A stretch of 5,196 bases of DNA from an uncultured Collinsella sp. (GTDB taxonomy: Bacteria > Actinomycetota > Coriobacteriia > Coriobacteriales > Coriobacteriaceae): NCBI GenBank assembly GCA_900550355.1, contig URRT01000129.1, forward strand, positions 1 to 5,196, written 5' to 3'. A model generated the notes under the pieces. That model saw only the letters and a list, made by a program, of their open reading frames with translations. It was not told the origin of the DNA and did no database searches. Below are positions 1-4,114 of this stretch, one piece after another. Each line of letters starts with the position of its first letter. The stretch's first letter is position 1. A program made the position numbers and the translations under genes.

Positions 1-5
1 CATAG

Positions 6-37
6 AAAAAAAGCCCGGCACTCAGGGAATGCCGGGC
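6..37 (-). terminator. Intrinsic terminator after the DegV-YebC gene
   Basis: Perfect 8-bp inverted repeat GCCCGGCA (13-20) and TGCCGGGC (30-37) with a 9-nt loop. On the minus strand the stem is followed by seven T residues (complement of 6-12), as expected for a Rho-independent terminator. It lies about 45 nt past the stop codon at 82-84. A run of six T residues also precedes the stem on the minus strand. A smaller GC stem (54-59 with 64-69, loop of 4) sits between the stop codon and this terminator and has no T tract. Confidence 0.9.
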
Positions 38-81
38 AAAAAACGGACATCTGCCGCCCGGAGGGGCGGGAACGTACCGGA

Positions 82-1398
82 CTAGTCCATATCCATATCT
101 TCGGGGAAGTCGGCGTTGGCGTAGACGGTCTGCACGTCGTCGTTGTCGTCCAGGGCTTCCATGAGACGGATGACCTTCTGGGCGGCTTCGGCGTCCACGG
201 CCACCAGGTTCTGGGGCACCATGGCCAGTTCGGCGGACTGCATGGTCACACCGGCGGATTCCAGAGCGTCGCGCACGGCCGCGAAGTCGGCCATGGCGGT
301 CTGGAGGGTCCAGACATCTTCATCGTCGATGACGTCGTCGGCGCCGGCTTCCATGGCCACTTCCATCATCTGGTCTTCGGTGTAGGCGGCCTTGTCCACG
401 GTGATGACGCCCTTGCGGTCGAACATCCAGCTCACGCTGCCGTCGGTGCCCAGGCTGCCGCCGTGCTTGGTGAACAGGTGACGCACTTCGGCCACGGTGC
501 GGTTCTTGTTGTCGGTGGCCACTTCCACCATGATGGCGATACCGGCGGGACCGTAACCTTCGTAGAAGCATTCGGTCAGATCGCCGCCCGCATCTTCACC
601 GGTACCCTTGCGGATGGCGGCTTCGAGCCAGTCGCCGTCCTTTTCGGCATCGGCCGTCATGATGGCGATGGGCATGGTGCGATCGGGCACGTAGTTCTCG
701 CGGAACGACTTGAGGATGGACTTGAGCGCCTTCTTGCGGCCGCGGTTGACGCCGATCAGCGACAGCGAGCCGGCAAGGTCGTAGGAGAGCTCGGGCTTGA
801 CATCGAGCTTTGCCGTGAGTTGCGCCGCCGCGGGCGGAATGCGGCCGCCGGCAGCCAGCGCGTCGAAGCTCTCGAGCGTAAAGTAACCGTGGACGTAGGT
901 CTTTGCCTCGTTTGCCCAGTCGACCAGCTGCTTGGCGGTGAGTCCCGCCGAGCGCTGGCGCACGGCCTCGAGCGCCAAGAGCGCGCCGGTTGCACAGGGC
1001 AGAGCGTTGTCGACCACGTACAGCTCAAAATCGGGATACTCGGCGCGCACGGCATCTGCCGCCTGGCACGCGGAGTTGTAGCTCGACGACAGCGCCGAGG
1101 TAAAGCACAGGTAGACCGTGGGTGTGCCCTCTTTGGCGCACTCGGTAAAGAACTCGATATAGCGACCGAGCGACACAGCCGAGGTGGACACGCGGGCACC
1201 GGCGCGCATGCGGTCGTAGAACTCCTTAGGGCTCATGCTCGACCAGATATCGTCCGTGCGCTCCTCGCCATCGATGATAAAGGGGAAGCCCAAGATATCG
1301 ACATCGAGGTTCGCAGCGACCTCGGGGCTAAAGTCGCAGCAGGTATCGACGACGATGCGGCAGCGGTCAGAATGGCCGGTAGATGCAGCCTTGTCCAT
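82..1398 (-). CDS. DegV domain protein fused in frame to a truncated YebC/PmpR-type domain (chimeric ORF)
   Basis: This 438-residue protein combines two unrelated families. Residues about 12-260 are DegV (EDD fold), a family that binds fatty acids and in Firmicutes serves as the FakB subunit presenting them to the FakA kinase. Visible DegV signatures are IVVDT near 16-20, STSAVS at 71-76, LSSSY near 104, GGRIP at 184-188 and RGRKKAL at 219-225. The last DegV segment (the GP-G-H-GPG region near residue 260-280) is absent. From about residue 262 the sequence is YebC/TACO1 type: KGTGED, YEGYGPAG (279-286), TDNKNRT (295-301), GSVSWMF (320-326), FDRKGVI. About 70 N-terminal YebC residues are missing. 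YebC proteins act in translation of polyproline stretches or as regulators. Glu codons are all GAG for residues 26-234 and all GAA from 252 onward. I chose ATG 1398 because AAGGAG lies 8 nt upstream; TTG 1401 is in frame but too close. Function of the fusion is unknown; it may be an assembly chimera. Confidence 0.85.
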   Translation of the reverse strand: MDKAASTGHSDRCRIVVDTCCDFSPEVAANLDVDILGFPFIIDGEERTDDIWSSMSPKEFYDRMRAGARVSTSAVSLGRYIEFFTECAKEGTPTVYLCFTSALSSSYNSACQAADAVRAEYPDFELYVVDNALPCATGALLALEAVRQRSAGLTAKQLVDWANEAKTYVHGYFTLESFDALAAGGRIPPAAAQLTAKLDVKPELSYDLAGSLSLIGVNRGRKKALKSILKSFRENYVPDRTMPIAIMTADAEKDGDWLEAAIRKGTGEDAGGDLTECFYEGYGPAGIAIMVEVATDNKNRTVAEVRHLFTKHGGSLGTDGSVSWMFDRKGVITVDKAAYTEDQMMEVAMEAGADDVIDDEDVWTLQTAMADFAAVRDALESAGVTMQSAELAMVPQNLVAVDAEAAQKVIRLMEALDDNDDVQTVYANADFPEDMDMD

Positions 1399-1406
1399 CA
1401 AAGCGA

Positions 1407-1412
1407 CTCCTT
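1407..1412 (-). promoter_or_regulatory. Ribosome binding site deciding the DegV start
   Basis: AAGGAG on the minus strand, 8 nt before the ATG at 1396-1398. An in-frame TTG immediately upstream (1399-1401) would be only 5 nt away, so the ATG is preferred. Confidence 0.8.
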
Positions 1413-1416
1413 ACGT

Positions 1417-1448
1417 AAAAAGGCGGCCACCCGCATGGGATGGCCGCC
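1417..1448 (-). terminator. Intrinsic terminator of hpf
   Basis: Perfect 8-bp arms GGCGGCCA (1422-1429) and TGGCCGCC (1441-1448). The loop contains a further CCC/GGG pairing possibility. Five T residues follow on the minus strand (complement of 1417-1421). It lies about 30 nt after the hpf stop codon and directly before the ribosome binding site of the DegV gene, so the DegV gene must rely on read-through or on a promoter in this 80-bp gap. I see no convincing one. Confidence 0.85.
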
Positions 1449-1452
1449 AGCC

Positions 1453-1472
1453 GTTAACTCATGCAAGTTAAC
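1453..1472. promoter_or_regulatory. 20-bp palindrome between hpf and the DegV gene
   Basis: GTTAACT (1453-1459) and AGTTAAC (1466-1472) form a 7-bp perfect inverted repeat around CATGCA. It lies just upstream of the hpf terminator stem and 55 to 75 bp before the DegV start. It has the size and symmetry of an operator for a dimeric repressor, but it could equally be a minor hairpin at the hpf 3' end. Nothing in the sequence identifies a binding protein. Confidence 0.4.
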
Positions 1473-1477
1473 GTATT

Positions 1478-2062
1478 TTACTCGTCAAGTGTTTCGATGC
1501 GGGGCTTGATGATGCCATATCCACCATTCTTACGGTGATACACCACATTGATGAGGCCAGTCGTCGCGTTCTCGAACACGTAGAAGTCGTGGCCGAGCAG
1601 ATCGGTCTGCACCAGCGCCTGCTCCTCAGTCATCGGGGTGACATCGATGACCTTCTCGCGGACGAGCAGGTCGTCCTCCTCCTCGGGCAGCAGCAGGTCG
1701 GCCAGATCCTCGACGCGCTCGACCGGTGCGACATCCGCTGCGCTGGCACCGCCCTGGCGGTTGTCCACGACCTTGGTCTTGAACTTGCGCAGCTGGCGAG
1801 TGACCTTATCGGCGGAGAGGTCGATGGCGGCGTACATATCTGCACCGTGCTCGGCAACGCGAATCACCGAACCGCGGACACGAACCGTAACCTCGACGAT
1901 TGCCGGGTTGGGGTTCGAGGGGTTCTTCTCATAGCGAAGTACAACGTCGACCGTCATGGGCTCGATATCGAAAACCTTGAGCGCCTCGCCGATCTTCTCA
2001 TCCACATGCGCACGCAGAGCATCGGTTACCGTCGTCTTGCGTCCAGAAACCTTGATATCCAT
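1478..2062 (-). CDS. hpf: Ribosome hibernation promoting factor, long form
   Basis: This 194-residue protein inactivates ribosomes in stationary phase or stress by bridging two 70S particles into 100S dimers. Residues 1 to about 100 are the S30AE (RaiA/YfiA) domain, opening with MDIKVSGRKTTVTDALR and continuing with the typical VEVTVRVRG strand and the DMYAAIDLSADKV helix. Residues about 104-133 are an acidic, Pro/Glu/Asp-rich linker. Residues about 137-188 are the C-terminal dimerisation domain, with FYVFENATTGLINVVY and RKNGGYGIIKP, the marks of the long form. The length is normal for long HPF, which is the usual form in Gram-positive bacteria. The start at 2060-2062 has GGAG 6 nt upstream and matches the family N-terminus; the in-frame ATG at 2122 lacks a ribosome binding site and would add 20 residues unlike the family. 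The usual neighbour secA is not visible. Codon use (GAG, CTC/CTG) matches the other host genes. Confidence 0.95.
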   Translation of the reverse strand: MDIKVSGRKTTVTDALRAHVDEKIGEALKVFDIEPMTVDVVLRYEKNPSNPNPAIVEVTVRVRGSVIRVAEHGADMYAAIDLSADKVTRQLRKFKTKVVDNRQGGASAADVAPVERVEDLADLLLPEEEDDLLVREKVIDVTPMTEEQALVQTDLLGHDFYVFENATTGLINVVYHRKNGGYGIIKPRIETLDE

Positions 2063-2068
2063 ACGTGG

Positions 2069-2072
2069 CTCC
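2069..2072 (-). promoter_or_regulatory. Ribosome binding site deciding the hpf start
   Basis: GGAG on the minus strand, 6 nt before the ATG at 2060-2062. The upstream in-frame ATG (2120-2122) is preceded by an AT-rich stretch with no Shine-Dalgarno match. Confidence 0.7.
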
Positions 2073-2183
2073 AATCTGCCTCGGGGACTTACTGTACTGG
2101 CTATGTACCCATTGCCGTGCATTTAATCACGCGGATTCCCAAAGACCCGAATAACGATTGCTTGATACCGCATACCGAAGTCT

Positions 2184-2207
2184 CGCACTTTTCTGTGGCA
2201 AAGTGCG
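2184..2207. promoter_or_regulatory. 8-bp inverted repeat upstream of hpf
   Basis: CGCACTTT (2184-2191) and AAAGTGCG (2200-2207) are perfect inverted repeats separated by 8 nt. The site lies about 120-145 bp upstream of the hpf start, in the gap between hpf and the terminators of the lipoprotein gene. No T tract follows on either strand, so it is not an intrinsic terminator. It may be an operator or a hairpin in an hpf leader. I could not find a convincing sigma-70 promoter for hpf in this gap, so its relation to transcription start is unknown. Confidence 0.35.
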
Positions 2208-2279
2208 CTATAGGAGGGGGCCAACGGCTTTGTATTTGGTCCCGAAAATTGGCTTTGACCTGCTGGTTTTATTGGGATG

Positions 2280-2313
2280 AAAAAGCCGGGCTCCCCCATC
2301 GGGGAAGCCCGGC
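2280..2313 (-). terminator. Intrinsic terminator of the lipoprotein gene (distal, strong)
   Basis: Arms GCCGGGCT (2285-2292) and AGCCCGGC (2306-2313) pair perfectly, and an inner CCCC/GGGG pairing extends the stem after one mismatch, leaving a 3-nt loop. Five T residues follow on the minus strand (complement of 2280-2284). Confidence 0.9.
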
Positions 2314-2332
2314 AGTGCGTGTTGAAACCGTG

Positions 2333-2365
2333 AAAAGGTGTCCTTTCCAACGTATAGGAGACACC
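2333..2365 (-). terminator. Second stem-loop after the lipoprotein stop (proximal, weaker)
   Basis: GGTGTC (2337-2342) and GACACC (2360-2365) form a 6-bp inverted repeat with a 17-nt spacer. On the minus strand the stem is followed by four T residues (2333-2336). It begins 14 nt after the stop codon at 2380-2382 and precedes the stronger terminator at 2280-2313, so the two would act in tandem. The short T run makes its own termination activity uncertain. Confidence 0.5.
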
Positions 2366-2379
2366 ACCCCTAGCAATAA

Positions 2380-3387
2380 CTAGCTATTGAGTTTGTTAAT
2401 GTCGTCGTCGGTGATGGTGCCTTCCTGGCTGGACGATTTGTCCTCGGAGGATGCGGTCTCATTGTTGGAATCGGAGGACTCGCTGCCGGAGGACGTGGTC
2501 TCACTGGACTCAGAGTCGCCCGGTTGCACGTTAGCGCCCGAAACCGTCTTAGTGGTGAGGTCGTAGGGCATCCTGCCATACCAGACGCAGTGGACTGCCT
2601 CGAGCGTACCGTCGACCGTGATGCCGTCGAGGGCATCGCTCACGGCACGGCACAGTTCGTCATTGGACGAGAGGCCCGCAACACCAAGCGTCGAGGGCGC
2701 CTCGAGCGAACCGACATAGGAGACCTCGCTCATCAGGCGTGCAAGGTAGCCGCCGGCCGTGGAGTCGCAGATCACATAGTCGACCTCGCCGGACTCAAGC
2801 GCCTCAAAGCACTCGTTGATGTTGGAGTAGGTCTTTTGATTGGCGGTGATGCTCTGCTTAGCAAGCGCCTCCTGCGAGGCCGAGGACATTTGGACACCCA
2901 GAGTAGACGCGTTAAGGGTATCGGTGGAAACGCTTAGCGACCCACCATCGCTAGTTTTACCGAACACGGAAGTGGCATCGTACAGGCAGGTGCCGAGCGA
3001 GCTAATGTCCCCGTCCGTGGAGTTAATCTCGCCGATAAAGATATCGGCCTTTTTGTCGCCGAGCGCGGAACCTGCCGAAGACGCATCGACAAAGGAGACC
3101 TTAAGGCCCATGCGGCTTGCGAGGGCGCGGGCGGCGTCAACCGCATACCCCGTGAGCTCGCCGTCGGCGTCCTGCATGGCCTGCGGCGCATCGGAAGTAT
3201 CGAGGGCGACCGTCAGGGTTCCGGGAGTGACCAGGGCGTCGTCCGACACCGCCGGCGTGACGGTCTCGTACTCGATCTGGTCGATCGTGGGAGTCGTGAA
3301 CGTAGACAGCGGGTTGAACGCGCATCCGCTCAGGCCCAAAACGGCGATGACCGCTGCGGTCCCAGCACCTAACCGAGCCGCGTGCAT
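2380..3387 (-). CDS. Solute-binding lipoprotein, family 3 (polar amino acid ABC transporter type)
   Basis: This 335-residue protein has a signal peptide (residues 1-21: short N-region with one Arg, hydrophobic GAGTAAVIAVLG core) and the lipobox LSGC with Cys22, so the mature protein should be lipid-anchored outside the membrane. Residues about 56-275 are the SBP_bac_3 fold, starting at GTLTVALD, with LTGYAVDAARALASRMG in lobe 1 and the hinge-side motif GEVDYVICDS (Asp near 208) in lobe 2. The Arg that normally follows the lobe 1 Thr and binds the ligand carboxylate is not evident (ADIFIGEINSTDGDISS, about 115-131), so the ligand may not be a standard amino acid. Residues about 284-335 are a Ser/Glu/Asp/Thr-rich, probably disordered tail. 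No permease or ATPase gene is adjacent. ATG 3385-3387 has GAGGGG 7 nt upstream; in-frame ATG 3405 is the alternative, giving a six-residue longer N-region. Confidence 0.88.
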   Translation of the reverse strand: MHAARLGAGTAAVIAVLGLSGCAFNPLSTFTTPTIDQIEYETVTPAVSDDALVTPGTLTVALDTSDAPQAMQDADGELTGYAVDAARALASRMGLKVSFVDASSAGSALGDKKADIFIGEINSTDGDISSLGTCLYDATSVFGKTSDGGSLSVSTDTLNASTLGVQMSSASQEALAKQSITANQKTYSNINECFEALESGEVDYVICDSTAGGYLARLMSEVSYVGSLEAPSTLGVAGLSSNDELCRAVSDALDGITVDGTLEAVHCVWYGRMPYDLTTKTVSGANVQPGDSESSETTSSGSESSDSNNETASSEDKSSSQEGTITDDDINKLNS

Positions 3388-3730
3388 CAAGCTGCCCCTC
3401 ACCATGTCCACTACCCTGCCTTCTGTGTCGTATACGATCCGTGCGTTGCGCGGAATATCAGGTTGTTCCCACCAGCTGACCTGGTATTTGACCCCACACT
3501 TGCGCACCGGGGTGTTTGCTCGGGAGGCCGCAGCCACCTTCACGACTGACCCGCTCGCCCGCGAGGCGGTATTGCCCCAAAGAAAGTAGAACGGACGGTG
3601 CGGCTTACATCTAGGACGCGCCATGATCGCGCCGCGCGCACGCGGTCGCTTACGTGGATCCCTTTGACCGCGTCTGTCTTGGACTAGGACGGGCATTTCG
3701 TCCGTCCGCAACCACAGCCTGGCAGGAACG
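3388..3730 (-). promoter_or_regulatory. Long 5' leader of the lipoprotein mRNA, possibly structured
   Basis: Between the promoter at 3737-3765 and the start codon lie about 340 nt without a supported gene. On the minus strand they contain a stem of 8-bp perfect arms (3666-3673 with 3640-3647, 18-nt loop) and a stem GGACGG/CCGTCC (3702-3707 with 3687-3692, 9-nt spacer). The 5' arm of the latter could instead pair over 7 bp with CCGTCCG at 3592-3598, giving mutually exclusive structures. The frame of the lipoprotein stays open through this stretch, but the N-terminal lipobox, weaker third-position GC and rare Arg codons argue against translation. I match it to no known riboswitch class, nor to RNase P RNA, tmRNA or 6S RNA motifs. 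Confidence 0.45.
3395..3400 (-). promoter_or_regulatory. Ribosome binding site favouring the lipoprotein start at 3387
   Basis: GAGGGG on the minus strand, 7 nt before the ATG at 3385-3387. The alternative ATG at 3403-3405 has no purine-rich match at a suitable distance and its first codons would cover this site. Confidence 0.6.
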
Positions 3731-3736
3731 TAGCGC

Positions 3737-3765
3737 ATTATAGCTAAGTTCAAGCTAAAGTTTAA
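3737..3765 (-). promoter_or_regulatory. Sigma-70-type promoter for the lipoprotein gene
   Basis: On the minus strand a perfect TATAAT (3737-3742) is preceded at 17 nt by TTAAAC (3760-3765), a weak -35. The surrounding 35 bp are AT-rich against a GC-rich background. The predicted transcription start is near 3730. Confidence 0.6.
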
Positions 3766-3863
3766 GGTTAGGGGCGTTATTCGCATCGCGAGTACAGATT
3801 TCGCAGGTCGGAGCGGGCTATTCGTGCCCCTATGAAGCCCGGAGCTCCCGTCTCAGGGTGCCG
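3766..3863. other. Intergenic spacer with no recognisable gene
   Basis: I see no gene here. The stretch holds a 6-bp inverted repeat CGGGCT/AGCCCG (3814-3819 with 3836-3841, 16-nt spacer) and the palindrome GGAGCTCC (3841-3848), neither followed by a T tract on either strand. It separates the lipoprotein promoter from the inverted-repeat element. Confidence 0.5.
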
Positions 3864-3889
3864 TGGCCAAAAAATAGCAAATATGAGTA

Positions 3890-3910
3890 CTGTTACCAAT
3901 TTAGTAGCAG
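3890..3910. repeat. 21-bp motif CTGTTAC-N7-GTAGCAG, left copy
   Basis: CTGTTAC (3890-3896), 7-bp AT-rich spacer, GTAGCAG (3904-3910). The half sites are inverted copies differing at one position, giving a quasi-palindrome two helical turns long. The same motif recurs in direct orientation at 4034-4054. Confidence 0.65.
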
Positions 3911-4033
3911 GAGTTTTTGGCTCTGCAAGCTGTTTTCACGCTCTATAACGTCAGATTGATGCCAGGATATTCCACATTTGTTTAATAACTTTCTAATTTA
4001 CCCCATCTTCCAGTCCCAAAATCCCTGATTTTA

Positions 4034-4054
4034 CTGTTACTGAATTTGTAGCAG
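4034..4054. repeat. 21-bp motif CTGTTAC-N7-GTAGCAG, right copy
   Basis: CTGTTAC (4034-4040), spacer TGAATTT, GTAGCAG (4048-4054). Both half sites are identical to those at 3890-3910 while the spacer differs, so conservation is concentrated in the half sites, as expected for a protein-binding site. Confidence 0.65.
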
Positions 4055-4114
4055 TACTCATATTTGCTATATTTTGGCCAGAGCATATATCCAACTCCCT
4101 GTTTCAGAGCATTG

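Larger units (their letters stand above)
3864..4080. repeat. 217-bp AT-rich element bounded by 47-bp inverted repeats (MITE-like or regulatory repeat)
   Basis: The left arm 3864-3910 and right arm 4034-4080 are reverse complements at 42 of 47 positions; the outer 33 positions match at 31. Both arms begin with TGGCCA at the outer end and share the core AGCAAATATGAGTACTG. The 123-bp interior is only about 38% GC, far below the flanking genes, and holds no supported ORF. I see no clear target-site duplication at the ends and no transposase. Such a structure could be a non-autonomous mobile element, an intergenic palindromic repeat, or a regulatory cassette. A transcript crossing it would fold into one long hairpin. 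It starts 34 bp past the stop of the nuclease-like gene, which lacks any other visible terminator. Confidence 0.75.

Noticed and set aside
54..69. Small GC hairpin CCGCCC/GGGCGG
   Set aside because: It has no T tract and sits just before a much better terminator; too short to call as a separate functional element.
463..1509. Plus-strand open frame of 348 codons opposite the DegV gene
   Set aside because: Its sequence is the antisense shadow of a clear DegV-YebC reading frame in GC-rich DNA; it is His/Gly/Arg-rich with no recognisable domain and runs across the hpf terminator.
2063..2122. Upstream start of hpf at 2122 (20 more residues)
   Set aside because: No ribosome binding site precedes it, and family members begin at the MDIKVSGR position.
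1535..2383. Plus-strand open frame of 282 codons opposite hpf
   Set aside because: It is antisense to hpf over most of its length and crosses the lipoprotein terminator; no family resemblance.
2840..3589. Plus-strand open frame of 249 codons opposite the lipoprotein gene
   Set aside because: It is the antisense of the signal peptide and binding domain; composition is Ala/Ser/Arg-rich with no domain.
3388..3730. Known riboswitch or housekeeping RNA in the leader
   Set aside because: I looked for SAM, glycine, lysine, cobalamin, T-box, c-di-AMP, RNase P, tmRNA, SRP and 6S hallmarks and found no convincing match on either strand.
3406..3786. In-frame extension of the lipoprotein to an ATG at 3786 (127 extra residues)
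   Set aside because: A signal peptide with a lipobox must be N-terminal, a good ribosome binding site lies directly before 3387, and the -10/-35 promoter at 3737-3765 falls inside the extension.
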